Source: Pseudoxanthomonas sp. J35
GTDB lineage: Bacteria; Pseudomonadota; Gammaproteobacteria; Xanthomonadales; Xanthomonadaceae
DNA length: 64,000 nucleotides
Direction: 5' to 3'
Assembly: GCF_000513995.1 (NCBI RefSeq)
Contig: NZ_AZVB01000020.1
Span: forward strand, 39,439-103,438
Shown here: positions 40,051-49,313 of the stretch, one piece after another
How the letters are laid out: each line of letters starts with the position of its first letter
Numbering within the stretch: position 1 is the stretch's first letter
Made by a program: the position numbers and the translations under genes
Notes under the pieces: generated by a model
The model's database searches: none
The model's input: only the letters and a program-made list of their open reading frames with translations
Told to the model about the DNA's origin: nothing

Positions 40051-41376
40051 TCAACGCGGGGGCATGCTGCCGGGCGGATGCCAGGCCAGCTTCCAGCCGC
40101 GGGCGTCCAGCCAGCGCGCCAGGGCGTCGGCCAGGACGACGTCGCCGGCGGCCAGCACGGTGCCTTCGGCGGCGGACAGCAGCGGCAGGTGGCGCCGCCG
40201 CCAGGGCGGGACACCGCGCTCCTGCAGCACGTGCTTGAGCGCGTGCGAATGCGTGCGGCCGGGCAGGGTGATGCGCTCGCCGCCCTGGCGTGCGTGCACG
40301 CGCAGCGCGGCGTCGAAGCCCGTTGCGCCGCCGTCGCCGGCGTGCAGCCGGAGGAGGCCGCCGTCGGGCAGGCGCAGCGGCGCGCGGCCGTCCCATTCCA
40401 CGCTCCAGGACGGCGGCAGCGGCCCGCGCACGCGGTCGGCGTGCAGCAGTCCGCGCCAGCGCTCCATCGAGGCGCCCGCCCAGGCGAAGCGGGGCTGGGC
40501 GTCGGCGCGTGCCGCCAGCAGTTCGCGTTCGATCCGTTCCACCGCGTGGCCGGGCAACGGCGGCAGGCCCAGTTCGCGGACCCAGCGGCGCAGCAGGCGC
40601 GCGCGGCGTTCCGGCGGCTGGCTTTCCAGCAGCTGGAGCGGCAGCGCGTGCGGATCCGCGCCGGCGTGTTCGCGCAGCAGCTGCGCGTCGGCATCGGCCA
40701 GCAGGGCGTCGGCCTGCGCGCACAGCTGCGCGCTGCGGGCCAGCGCGGCGGAGGCATGGGGCCAGCGTTGGCGCAGCAGCGGCAGCACCTGCAGGCGCAG
40801 GAAGTTGCGGTCCGGATCCGGGTGGAGGTTGCCCGGGTCCTCGATCCATTCGAGGCCGTGCGCGCGCGCGTAGTCGAGCAATGCGTCGCGCGGCAGCTCC
40901 AGCAGCGGCCGCCACTGCCAGCCGTGGCCGCGCGGCCGCAGCGGGCGCATCGCGCCCAGGCCTTCGGGCCCGGAGGCGCGCAGGGCGCGCAGCAGGAAGG
41001 TTTCGGCCTGGTCGTCGAGGTGGTGGGCGGTGGCCAGCACGTCGCCCGGCGCGAGCGTCGACAGCAGCGCGGCGTAGCGCGCCTCGCGCGCGGCGCCTTC
41101 CAGGCCCAGCCCGGCATCGCGCGGCACCCCCACTTCGATCACCTGCAGCGGCACCTCCCAGGCGGCGGCCTGGCGCGCGCAGTGCGCGGCCCAGTGGCCG
41201 GCATCGGCATGCAGGCCGTGGTGCACGTGCACGGCGCGCAGGTCGCGGGCGCGCGCGGCCGGTTCATGGGCAAGCGCGTGCAGCAGCGCGGTCGAATCCA
41301 GACCACCGCTGAAGCCCACGACCAGCGCGCCGGTCGCGGGCAATGCATCGAGGGGAAGCGGCAGGCGAGGGGGCAT
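40051..41376 (-). CDS. tilS: tRNA(Ile)-lysidine synthase
   Basis: 441 residues. N-type ATP pyrophosphatase with the P-loop SGGLDST (about residues 24-30) in [20 protein letters not shown], then [18 protein letters not shown] and [28 protein letters not shown]. The C-terminal substrate-binding and TilS_C domains follow ([36 protein letters not shown]). It converts C34 of the CAU-anticodon tRNA-Ile to lysidine. Upstream of xseB by 32 bases on the same strand. Essential in most bacteria. Confidence 0.95.
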   Translation of the reverse strand: MPPRLPLPLDALPATGALVVGFSGGLDSTALLHALAHEPAARARDLRAVHVHHGLHADAGHWAAHCARQAAAWEVPLQVIEVGVPRDAGLGLEGAAREARYAALLSTLAPGDVLATAHHLDDQAETFLLRALRASGPEGLGAMRPLRPRGHGWQWRPLLELPRDALLDYARAHGLEWIEDPGNLHPDPDRNFLRLQVLPLLRQRWPHASAALARSAQLCAQADALLADADAQLLREHAGADPHALPLQLLESQPPERRARLLRRWVRELGLPPLPGHAVERIERELLAARADAQPRFAWAGASMERWRGLLHADRVRGPLPPSWSVEWDGRAPLRLPDGGLLRLHAGDGGATGFDAALRVHARQGGERITLPGRTHSHALKHVLQERGVPPWRRRHLPLLSAAEGTVLAAGDVVLADALARWLDARGWKLAWHPPGSMPPR

Positions 41377-41400
41377 GCCGCAATGGTAGCCGTCGCCGGC

Positions 41401-41583
41401 TCAGCGCACCTGTCGCAGGACCACCACGATGGCGAAGATCCAGCACACGGTGACGAACCAGGCCGGCACCCAGCCGGAAGCGATGCCGCGCCGGTTGCGC
41501 GCCAGCCGGTTCACTGCCAGCGCCAGCAGCAGCGGCACCACGAACAGGCCGACCGGCAATGCCCATCCCGGAAGTGCACCCAT
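41401..41583 (-). CDS. Small two-helix membrane protein, unknown function
   Basis: 60 residues from ATG 41583. Two hydrophobic helices (LPVGLFVVPLLLALAVNRL and WFVTVCWIFAIVVVLRQV) are separated by an RNRRG turn with GIASGWVPA. No family recognised. The frame runs open much further upstream only because it is antisense through accA and dnaE. It sits between accA and tilS on their strand, so it may be part of the same message. Confidence 0.65.
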   Translation of the reverse strand: MGALPGWALPVGLFVVPLLLALAVNRLARNRRGIASGWVPAWFVTVCWIFAIVVVLRQVR

Positions 41584-41657
41584 GGCCGCTCTCCCCGAAC
41601 CCTGGAGTCCTGCGCGACAGCATACGCGCCGTCGCGCGGGATGGCGGGTCGCCGCGG

Positions 41658-42617
41658 TTACGCCGCCTCGTAGGCGCCGTAGCCGTGCAGGCGCTTGTAG
41701 CGGCGCTGGACCAGCTCGTCGGTCGGGATCTTCTCCAGCGCGTCGAGCTCGTTGAGCAGGACGGCCTTGAGCCGGCGCGCCATCTGCTTCGGGTTGCGGT
41801 GCGCGCCGCCGGTCGGCTCGCGCACGACCTTGTCGACCAGGCCCAGCTCCTTCAGGCGCTTGGCGGTCATGCCCAGCTGTTCGGCGGCTTCCTTGGCCTT
41901 GCCGGCGTCCTTCCACAGGATCGAGGCGCAGCCTTCCGGCGAGATCACCGAGTAGGTGCTGTACTCGAGCATGATGGTCGCGTCGCCGACGCCGATCGCC
42001 AGGGCGCCGCCGGAGCCGCCTTCGCCGATCACGGTGCAGATCACCGGGACCTTCAGCTCGGCCATCTCCAGCAGGTTGCGGGCGATCGCTTCGGACTGGC
42101 CGCGTTCCTCGGCGTCGATGCCCGGCCAGGCGCCGGGGGTGTCGATGAAGGTGAGGATCGGCAGGCCGAAACGTTCGGCCAGCTTCATCAGGCGCAGGGC
42201 CTTGCGGTAGCCCTCGGGCTTGGGCATGCCGAAGTTGCGGCGCACCTTCTCCTTGGTGTCGCGGCCTTTCTGGTGGCCGATGACCATGACCGGGCGGCCG
42301 TCGATGCGGGCCAGGCCGCCGACGATGGCCTTGTCGTCGGCGAAGGCGCGGTCGCCGGCCAGTTCCTGGAACTCGTCGCAGATCACGCGGACGTAGTCGA
42401 GGGTGTACGGGCGGGCCGGGTGGCGCGACAGCTGCGAGACCTGCCAGGAGCTCAGCTCGCGGAAGATCTGGGCGGTGCGCTTGCGCAGCTTGTCCTGCAG
42501 GGCGCGCACTTCGGCGTCGACGTTGACCGCCGGGCCGGTGCTGGCATTGCGCAGCTCCTGGATCTTGGCTTCCAGGTCGGCGATGGGCTGCTCGAAATCG
42601 AGGTAATTCGGGTTCAT
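41658..42617 (-). CDS. accA: Acetyl-CoA carboxylase carboxyltransferase subunit alpha
   Basis: 319 residues. [23 protein letters not shown] opening and [79 protein letters not shown] are full-length AccA hallmarks. The oxyanion-forming Gly-Gly stretch is [15 protein letters not shown]. With AccD it transfers CO2 from biotin to acetyl-CoA, the first step of fatty acid synthesis. Downstream of dnaE on the same strand, a common order, but here a repeat-filled 378-base gap separates them. Confidence 0.98.
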   Translation of the reverse strand: MNPNYLDFEQPIADLEAKIQELRNASTGPAVNVDAEVRALQDKLRKRTAQIFRELSSWQVSQLSRHPARPYTLDYVRVICDEFQELAGDRAFADDKAIVGGLARIDGRPVMVIGHQKGRDTKEKVRRNFGMPKPEGYRKALRLMKLAERFGLPILTFIDTPGAWPGIDAEERGQSEAIARNLLEMAELKVPVICTVIGEGGSGGALAIGVGDATIMLEYSTYSVISPEGCASILWKDAGKAKEAAEQLGMTAKRLKELGLVDKVVREPTGGAHRNPKQMARRLKAVLLNELDALEKIPTDELVQRRYKRLHGYGAYEAA

Positions 42618-42784
42618 CCGTGGGCTGACGCTGCCGGAGTACGGGAAGTCGGGGAGTGTAGCCGAACCGCCCTGAAGGGACCGGACCGTATGGTACGGAG
42701 ATGTGATGGCGTCTCGCTTCCTCTCCCCTCTCCCGGCCGGGTGAGACGTCTAACCGCATCGTCCAGCCCCACGCTTTTGCACAC

Positions 42785-42983
42785 CCCCGCGCTACCGCGT
42801 CCTCGGGTGCGTTCCGGTCGTGCCTTCGTTCGTTTCTTCCCCTCCCCTCCGGGGGCGCCCCTGTAGAGCGGGGCTTGCCCCGCTCCCACGCATCCGGAGG
42901 CGTGGGGCCATCAGGGCTTCGCCTCGCTGTTCTTCGCGGGCGTTGGGATATCGGGCGGGGGAGTCGGGCAAGCCCGACTCTAC
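42785..42983 (+). repeat. Composite intergenic repeat with long-spacer REP dimer
   Basis: This occupies most of the 378-base gap between accA and dnaE; no gene was seen. CCCCCGCGCTACCGCGTC (42785-42802) matches the right arm of the 13.2 kb element, CGTGCCTTCGTTC (42819-42831) the next module, then REP arm A (42863-42884), a 77-base spacer with CCACGCATCCGG...GCGTGG and TTCTTCGCGGGCG, and arm B (42962-42983). Confidence 0.85.
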
Positions 42984-42995
42984 GTGTGGGGGCGC

Positions 42996-45900
42996 TCAGT
43001 GCGCCCAGGGGCGGGCGATGGCGACCTTGACGGCGCGGACGCCGGGTTGGGCGCGCAGGGCGTCGAGCAGGGACGGGGCGACACGGACGGAGTTGGCACC
43101 GTTGAGGTCGAGGACGCCGGTGGCGGCGTTGGCGCCGCGGCCGACCTGCAGGTGCAGGCGCAGCGGGGTGGGGCCGGGGCGGTGGCGGGCCAGCACTTCG
43201 TCGATGCGGTTCCACACGCTGGAATCGCGCAGGTCCACGCGCAGCGACAGGCGCTGCGCGTGGCTGGCGCAGAGCTGTTCGAAGTCCCAGGCCTGCTTCA
43301 GGCGCAGGCTCCAGCCGCCGTTGAACTCGTCCTCGCGCAGGCCGCCCTGCACGACCAGCACGCGGTCGCGCACCAGCAGGCTGGAGAGCTCGGCGGCGGC
43401 CTCGGCGAACACGCCGCATTCGAGGCGGCCGCGGCCGTCTTCCAGCTGCACGAAGACCTGGCTGTCGCCCTTGCGGCGGATGCCGACGACCATGCCGGCC
43501 ACCACCACCTGCACTTCCGGCCGCCAGCCGCGCTTCTCGCCCTGCGAGGCGGCGCCCCACAGGCGGTCGAGCTCGCCCAGGTCGCTGCCGACCAGCTGGC
43601 GCACTTCGTCGCGGTACGGGTCGAACGGGTGGCCGCTGAGGTAGTGGCCGAGGGTCTCGCGTTCGCCGTCCAGCAGCTGGCGCAGCGGCCATTCGTCGGA
43701 TTCGGGCAGGTCCAGCGCCAGCGCCGGGCCGGCGTCGGCCGAGGGCATGCCGAACAGCGAGACCTGGCCGGCCGCCGCTTCCTTGGCCATCTGGTCGGTG
43801 GCCTTCATCACTTCCGGCAGCTGCAGCATCAACGTGGCGCGGTTGCGGCCCAGCGCGTCCAGCGCGCCGGCGTTGACCATCGCCTCCAGCGCGCGGCGGT
43901 TGAGCTTGGTCGAATCGACCCGGCGGCAGAAGTCGAGCAGGTCGCGGTACTCGCCGCCACGCTCGCGCTCGGCGACGATCGCCTCGCACAGGCCGCGGCC
44001 GACGCCCTTGATCGCGCCGAGGCCGTAGCGGATGGTGTCGGCGGTCACCGCCTCGAACATGTAGTCGGAGTCGTTCACCGCCGGCGGCAGCACCTGCAGG
44101 CCCAGGCCGCGGGCCTCGTTGAGGAAGCCGACCACCTTGTCGGTGTTGTCCATGTCCGAGGACAGGGTCGCGGCCATGAACTCGGCCGGGTAGTGGCGCT
44201 TGAGCCAGGCGGTCTGGTAGGAGACCAGCGCGTAGGCGGCGGCGTGCGACTTGTTGAAGCCGTAGCCGGCGAACTTCTCCATCAGGTCGAAGATCTCGTC
44301 GGCCTTCTTCTCGTCGACGCCGCCCTTGGCCGCACCCTCGCGGAACATCTCGCGGTGCTTGGCCATCTCCGCCGGGATCTTCTTGCCCATCGCGCGGCGC
44401 AGCAGGTCGGCGCCGCCGAGCGAGTAGCCGCCGACGATCTGCGCCATCTGCATGACCTGCTCCTGGTACACCATGATGCCGTAGGTGTCCTTCAGGATGG
44501 CTTCGGTGCGCGGGTCCGGATAGACGATCTCCTCCTGCCCGTGCTTGCGCGCGTTGAACGAGGGGATCAGGTCCATCGGGCCGGGGCGGTACAGCGACAC
44601 CAGCGCGATCAGGTCCTCGAAGCGGTCCGGGCGCGCGTCCTTCAGCAGGCGGCGCATGCCCGAGGATTCGAACTGGAACACCGCGCCGGTGTTGCCGCTG
44701 GCGAAGATGTCCCTGTACGTGGCCACGTCGTCCAGCGGCAGCGAGGCGATGTCCAGCGGCGGGATGCCGGCGCGCTCGTGGCGGCGGTTGATGGCCTTCA
44801 CCGCCCAGTCGATGATCGTCAGCGTGCGCAGGCCGAGGAAGTCGAACTTCACCAGGCCCACTTCCTCGACGTCGTTCTTGTCGAACTGGGTGACCGGGTT
44901 CTTGCCCAGCCCGTCGTGGTCGTGTTCGGCGAACAGCGGGCAGAACGTGTACAGCGGCGCCGGCGCGATCACCACGCCGCCGGCGTGCTTGCCGGCGTTG
45001 CGGGTCAGGTCCTCCAGCTGGCGCGCCAGGTCGATCAGGTCGCGCACGTCCTCTTCGGAGCCGTAGCGCTGGATCAGCTCGGGCGAGGCCATTTCCTCGT
45101 CCTTGCCTTCGCCCATCGCGTCCTTCAGCGAGATGCCGAGGATGTTCGGGATCAGCTTGGCCACGCCGTCGACGAAGCCGTACGGGAAGCCCAGCACGCG
45201 GCCGGCGTCGCGCACCACCGCCTTGGCGGCCATGGTGCCGTAGGTGATGATCTGGCTGACCCGCTCGCGCCCGTACTTGCGGGCGACGTAGTCGATCACC
45301 TCGTCGCGCCGGTCCATGCAGAAGTCGATGTCGAAGTCGGGCATCGACACGCGTTCCGGGTTGAGGAAGCGCTCGAACAGCAGGTTGTACGGCAGCGGAT
45401 CGAGGTCGGTGATCTTCAGCGCCCACGCCACCAGCGAGCCGGCGCCCGAACCGCGGCCCGGGCCGATCGGGATGCCCTGGTTCTTGCCCCACTGGATGAA
45501 GTCGGCCACGATCAGGAAGTAGCCGGGGAAGCCCATCTTGATGATGGTGTCCAGCTCGAAGTCCAGGCGCGCGAAGTAGTCCTCGCGGGTCTTGCCCGGG
45601 GCCAGCGGGTTCTTCGCCAGGCGCTCTTCCAGGCCTTCGTGGGACTGCTTGCGGATCCAGCTGTCCAGGGTCTCGTCGTCCGGCACCGGGTAGTCCGGCA
45701 GCGCGTACTTGCCCAGGGTCAGCTCGAGGTTGCAGCGGCGCGCCAGCTCCACCGTGTTGCTGATCGCGTCGGGGATGTCGGCGAACAGCGCGGCCATCTC
45801 CGCCGGCGACTTCAGGTACTGCTCGGGGCTGTAGTCGCGCGGGCGCTTGGGATCGTCCAGCACGCGGCCGGAGGCGATGCACACGCGCGCCTCGTGCGCG

Positions 45901-46565
45901 TCGAAGCCGGCGCGGTCGAGGAAGCGCACGTCGTTGGACGCCACCACCGGGATGCCGCGCGCGGCCGATGCGTGCAGGGCGAAGCTGTTGAACGCCTCCT
46001 CGCCGTCGCGGCCGGTGCGGGTCAGCTCCAGGCACAGGTTGCCGTCGAAGTCGCGCTGCCAGTCGGCCAGCTGCTGCTGGGCCAGGTCATGGCGGTTCTC
46101 CAGCGCCAGGCGGCCGGCCAGGCTCTCGCGGCCGGCCAGCAGGATCAGGCCGCTGCCGCATTCGCGCACCCATTCCGGGCGCACGGCCACGCCGCCTTCG
46201 GCGCGGTGGCCTTCCATCCAGGCGCGGGTCAGCAGGCGCGACAGGTTGAGGTAGCCGCCGTGGTCGCGGACCAGCGCGGTCAGCCGCCACGGGGCCTCGC
46301 CGGGACCGGCGGCCACCGCCAGGTCGGCGCCGGCGATCGGCTTGATGCCCACCGCCTCGGCCGCCTTGTAGAACTTGATCAGGGCGAAGAGGTTGTTGAG
46401 GTCGGTGACCGCCAGCGCGGGCAGCCCCAGTTCCACCGCGCGGCTGAGCAGGTTGGCCTGCTTGGCCTTGGCCGGGTCGGCCTGGTCCGGTTTTTCGGGC
46501 ACACGGATGGTCGAGTCCGCGAGCGAAAACTCGGTGTGCAGGTGGAGGTGGACGAAGCCGGACAT
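42996..46565 (-). CDS. dnaE: DNA polymerase III subunit alpha
   Basis: 1189 residues. Replicative polymerase. The PHP domain opens with MSGFVHLHLHTEFSLADSTIR. Polymerase catalytic Asp residues lie in MPDFDIDFCMDRRDEVIDYVARKYGRERV (about residue 407) and in the fingers LGLRTLTIIDWAVKAIN. FQFESSGMRRLLKD and YGIMVYQEQVMQMAQIVGGYSLGGADLLRRAMGKK are family signatures. The C-terminus contains the OB fold (VVVAGMVVGIRRKGDSQVFVQLEDGRGRLECGVF). Start ATG 46565 at the canonical N-terminus. DnaE1-type length. Divergent from a DUF418 gene. Confidence 0.98.
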   Translation of the reverse strand: MSGFVHLHLHTEFSLADSTIRVPEKPDQADPAKAKQANLLSRAVELGLPALAVTDLNNLFALIKFYKAAEAVGIKPIAGADLAVAAGPGEAPWRLTALVRDHGGYLNLSRLLTRAWMEGHRAEGGVAVRPEWVRECGSGLILLAGRESLAGRLALENRHDLAQQQLADWQRDFDGNLCLELTRTGRDGEEAFNSFALHASAARGIPVVASNDVRFLDRAGFDAHEARVCIASGRVLDDPKRPRDYSPEQYLKSPAEMAALFADIPDAISNTVELARRCNLELTLGKYALPDYPVPDDETLDSWIRKQSHEGLEERLAKNPLAPGKTREDYFARLDFELDTIIKMGFPGYFLIVADFIQWGKNQGIPIGPGRGSGAGSLVAWALKITDLDPLPYNLLFERFLNPERVSMPDFDIDFCMDRRDEVIDYVARKYGRERVSQIITYGTMAAKAVVRDAGRVLGFPYGFVDGVAKLIPNILGISLKDAMGEGKDEEMASPELIQRYGSEEDVRDLIDLARQLEDLTRNAGKHAGGVVIAPAPLYTFCPLFAEHDHDGLGKNPVTQFDKNDVEEVGLVKFDFLGLRTLTIIDWAVKAINRRHERAGIPPLDIASLPLDDVATYRDIFASGNTGAVFQFESSGMRRLLKDARPDRFEDLIALVSLYRPGPMDLIPSFNARKHGQEEIVYPDPRTEAILKDTYGIMVYQEQVMQMAQIVGGYSLGGADLLRRAMGKKIPAEMAKHREMFREGAAKGGVDEKKADEIFDLMEKFAGYGFNKSHAAAYALVSYQTAWLKRHYPAEFMAATLSSDMDNTDKVVGFLNEARGLGLQVLPPAVNDSDYMFEAVTADTIRYGLGAIKGVGRGLCEAIVAERERGGEYRDLLDFCRRVDSTKLNRRALEAMVNAGALDALGRNRATLMLQLPEVMKATDQMAKEAAAGQVSLFGMPSADAGPALALDLPESDEWPLRQLLDGERETLGHYLSGHPFDPYRDEVRQLVGSDLGELDRLWGAASQGEKRGWRPEVQVVVAGMVVGIRRKGDSQVFVQLEDGRGRLECGVFAEAAAELSSLLVRDRVLVVQGGLREDEFNGGWSLRLKQAWDFEQLCASHAQRLSLRVDLRDSSVWNRIDEVLARHRPGPTPLRLHLQVGRGANAATGVLDLNGANSVRVAPSLLDALRAQPGVRAVKVAIARPWAH

Positions 46566-46680
46566 GAGCCGAGCAGGGTACCGGCGGGGGGAGGGGGGGA
46601 CAAGGCTTGACGGGCGGGGGAGGGCGACACTTCCGCGGCCGGATCGGCCATCATCCGCCGGTCCTCCAAGAGTCTTGCCG

Positions 46681-47931
46681 ATGATTGAGACCGCCCTGCA
46701 GCCCGTCGCCCCCGCCGAACGCCTGTCCCACCTGGACGCCCTGCGCGGGTTCGCCCTGCTGGGCATCCTGCTGATGAACATGGAAGCCTTCACCGGGCCG
46801 ATGCTGGCTTCCGGCAGCGGCCTGGATCCGGCCCTGTCCGGCATCGACCGGATCGCCGACGGCCTGGTCTACTTCTTCGTGCAGGGCAAGTTCTTCACCC
46901 TGTTCTCGCTGCTGTTCGGCATGGGCTTCGCGGTGATGTCGCAGCGCGCCGAGGCCGCCGGCGGCGACTTCGCCGGGGTCTACTGGCGGCGCGGGCTGGT
47001 GCTGCTGGCGATCGGCCTGCTGCACGGGGTGCTGGTCTGGTCCGGCGACATCCTGGCCACCTACGCGCTGCTGTCGTTCCTGCTGCTGGCGTTCCGGCCA
47101 CTGCCGGCGCGCTGGCTGGGCTGGCTCGGCGCGCTGGTCTACCTGGGGGGGCCAGGACTGGTGTTCGCCCTGGCCCTGCTGAGCTGGGTGGTGTCGCTGG
47201 CTCCCGAGGGCGCGGACGCCTGGGACCGGGCCATCAGCCAGGGCGGCGCGCAGATGCTGGCGCTGGTCGACGATGCGCGCCGGGTCTACGCCTCCGGCAG
47301 CTACGGCGAAGCGGTGACGCAGCGCCTGCGCGAACTGGGCGCCTCGCTGGGCAACATCACCGTGTTCGGACCGCTGGTGTTCGGCATGTTCCTGCTGGGC
47401 GCGGCCTTCGTGCGCAGCGGCGCGATGGTGGAGCCGGCGCGCCATGCGCGCCTGTTCGCGCTGCTGCGCTGGGTGGCAATGCCGCTGGGCCTGCTGGCGA
47501 TGACGGCCTCGTTCGCGCTGGCCTCGTACTTCCCGCTGGACCGCTTCGACCTGCGCACCGGGTCCGCGCAGGCGCTGGGCTTCGTCGCCAGCGGGCTGAT
47601 GTGCCTGGGCTACATGGCCTGGCTGCTGCGCGCGTTCGCGACCCGCGCCGGCGCCCGCCTGGCAGCCTGGCTGGCCCCGGCCGGGCGCATGGCGCTGACC
47701 AACTACCTGATGCAGTCGGTGGTGTGCACGCTGGTGTTCTACGGCTACGGGCTGGGCTTCTTCGGGCGGATGCCGCGGGCCTGGCAGGTGCTGTTCGCGC
47801 TGGGCCTGTTCGCGCTGCAGATGCTGCTGAGCCGCTGGTGGCTGCGGCGCTTCCGCTTCGGGCCGGCCGAATGGCTGTGGCGTTCGCTGACCTACTGGAA
47901 GGCGCAGCCGATGCGCGTGGCCGCGGCCTGA
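46681..47931 (+). CDS. DUF418-family membrane protein (YeiB-like)
   Basis: 416 residues with about ten membrane helices. Opens with the family block RLSHLDALRGFALLGILLMNMEAF. FTLFSLLFGMGFAVMSQRAEA and GDILATYALLSFLLLAF follow. The C-terminal DUF418 domain is AWLAPAGRMALTNYLMQSVVCTLVFYGYGLGFFG ... LFALQMLLSRWWLRRFRFGPAEWLWRSLTYWKAQPMR. Members belong to the acyltransferase-like/YeiB group; a role in transport or modification of envelope molecules is suggested but unproven. A TTGACG -35-like box (46607-46612) lies upstream. Confidence 0.92.
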   Translation: MIETALQPVAPAERLSHLDALRGFALLGILLMNMEAFTGPMLASGSGLDPALSGIDRIADGLVYFFVQGKFFTLFSLLFGMGFAVMSQRAEAAGGDFAGVYWRRGLVLLAIGLLHGVLVWSGDILATYALLSFLLLAFRPLPARWLGWLGALVYLGGPGLVFALALLSWVVSLAPEGADAWDRAISQGGAQMLALVDDARRVYASGSYGEAVTQRLRELGASLGNITVFGPLVFGMFLLGAAFVRSGAMVEPARHARLFALLRWVAMPLGLLAMTASFALASYFPLDRFDLRTGSAQALGFVASGLMCLGYMAWLLRAFATRAGARLAAWLAPAGRMALTNYLMQSVVCTLVFYGYGLGFFGRMPRAWQVLFALGLFALQMLLSRWWLRRFRFGPAEWLWRSLTYWKAQPMRVAAA

Positions 47932-47953
47932 GCGGAAGCCCGGCGTACCGGTC

Positions 47954-47982
47954 CCCGGATGCGCTTCGCTTATCCGGGCTAC
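47954..47982 (-). repeat. GTAG-headed palindromic repeat, second type, inverted
   Basis: CCCGGATGCGCTTCGCTTATCCGGGCTAC: the inverted form of the repeat at 8900-8928, with stem CCCGGAT/ATCCGGG. It lies between the DUF418 gene and the next coding start. Confidence 0.75.
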
Positions 47983-48045
47983 GGAGCGTGGTTGCGTTGG
48001 CAACTGCGTGCCGCGTGCGGCAGGCGGACGGGTAGACTTGCGAGC

Positions 48046-49305
48046 GTGAACCCCCACCAAGACGACGTCCTCATCCTCGGCGGCGGCGCGATCGGCCTGG
48101 CCACGGCGCTGGCCATCCTCGAAAGCGGCCGCGGCGTGCGGGTGCTGGAAGCGGCCCGCGTCGGTGGCGCCACCTCGCACGGCAACTGCGGCACGATCAC
48201 TCCCAGCCACGCGCCGCCGCTGGCCGCGCCCGGCGTACCGCTGCGCGCGCTGAAGTGGATGCTGACCCCCGATGCGCCGCTGTACCTCAAGCCGCGCGTC
48301 GACCCGGTGCTGTGGCGCTGGCTGCTGCGCTTCGCCGCCCGCTGCAACCCGCGCGACTGGCTGGACAGCACCCGCGGCCGCGCGGCGATCCTCAACGATT
48401 CGCGCGCGCGGCTGAAGGACTGGGTGGAGCGCTACGGCCTGGAGTGCGAATTCGGCGAGAACGGCCTGGACTACGTGTTCCGCGATCGCCGCAACTTCGA
48501 ATACCACGCCGCCGAATGCGGACCGCTCAACCGCATGGGCATCGCCACCGAAGTGATCGACGGCGACGCCTACCTGCGCGAGGAACCGGCGCTGCGCGAG
48601 GGCGTGGTCGGCGCGATCCGCTTCCCCGACGACGCCCACCTGCGTCCGGACCGCTACGTGGCCGAGCTGGCCAGGGTGGTGCGCGAGCGTGGCGGGGTGA
48701 TCGAGGAAGGTTGCCGGGTCGAGGCGCTGCTGCCGGAAGCCGACGGCGTGCGCGTGCGCATTGCCAATGGCGGCGGCGAGCGCCGCGGCCGCGACGCGGT
48801 GGTGGCGATGGCGGCGTGGACGCCGGCGTTGATCCGGCCGCTGGGACTGCGCCTGCCGATCCAGCCCGGCAAGGGCTATTCGATCACCTATCCGAAGCTC
48901 GGCCTGGCGCCGCGCCGGCCGCTGGTGCTGAAGGACCGCTCGGTCTGCGTCACCGCCTGGGGCAGCGGCTTCCGCCTCGGCAGCACGATGGAATTCTCCG
49001 GCCAGGACGGCACCCTCAATCCGGTGCGCCTGGCCGCCCTGGAACGCGCCGCCCGTGAATACCTGCGCGAGCCGCCGCCGGCGGAGGCGGCGCTGGAGAA
49101 GTGGTACGGCTGGCGGCCGATGACCTTCGACGACCTGCCGGCGCTGGGCCGCTCGCCGCGCCATCCTCACGTCTGGCTGGCGGCCGGCCACGGCATGCTC
49201 GGCATCAGCATGAGCGCGGCGACCGGCCAGCTGGTCGCCGACCTGATGACCGGGCGCGACCCGGCGATCGATCCGTCACCGTACCGCGTCGAGCGGTTCC
49301 AGTAG
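48046..49305 (+). CDS. FAD-dependent oxidoreductase, D-amino-acid dehydrogenase-like
   Basis: 419 residues. The N-terminal dinucleotide fold DDVLILGGGAIGLATALAILESGRGVRVLEA binds FAD. The DAO family continues with ATSHGNCGTITPSHAPPLAAPG, RPDRYVAELARVVRERGGVIEEGCRVEAL, RLPIQPGKGYSITYP, YGWRPMTFDDLPALGRSPRHPHVWLAAGHGMLGISMSAATGQLVADLMTG. This closely matches DadA, which oxidises D-amino acids and passes electrons to quinones at the inner membrane. GTG 48046 is the start. Followed after 8 bases by glutathione reductase. Alternatives are a hydroxyproline/proline-type dehydrogenase. Confidence 0.85.
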   Translation: MNPHQDDVLILGGGAIGLATALAILESGRGVRVLEAARVGGATSHGNCGTITPSHAPPLAAPGVPLRALKWMLTPDAPLYLKPRVDPVLWRWLLRFAARCNPRDWLDSTRGRAAILNDSRARLKDWVERYGLECEFGENGLDYVFRDRRNFEYHAAECGPLNRMGIATEVIDGDAYLREEPALREGVVGAIRFPDDAHLRPDRYVAELARVVRERGGVIEEGCRVEALLPEADGVRVRIANGGGERRGRDAVVAMAAWTPALIRPLGLRLPIQPGKGYSITYPKLGLAPRRPLVLKDRSVCVTAWGSGFRLGSTMEFSGQDGTLNPVRLAALERAAREYLREPPPAEAALEKWYGWRPMTFDDLPALGRSPRHPHVWLAAGHGMLGISMSAATGQLVADLMTGRDPAIDPSPYRVERFQ

Positions 49306-49313
49306 GAGGCAGC

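Noticed and set aside
41401..46035. Very long leftward frame spanning the small membrane protein, accA and part of dnaE
   Set aside because: Only its last 60 codons look like a protein. The rest is the wrong frame of accA and dnaE.
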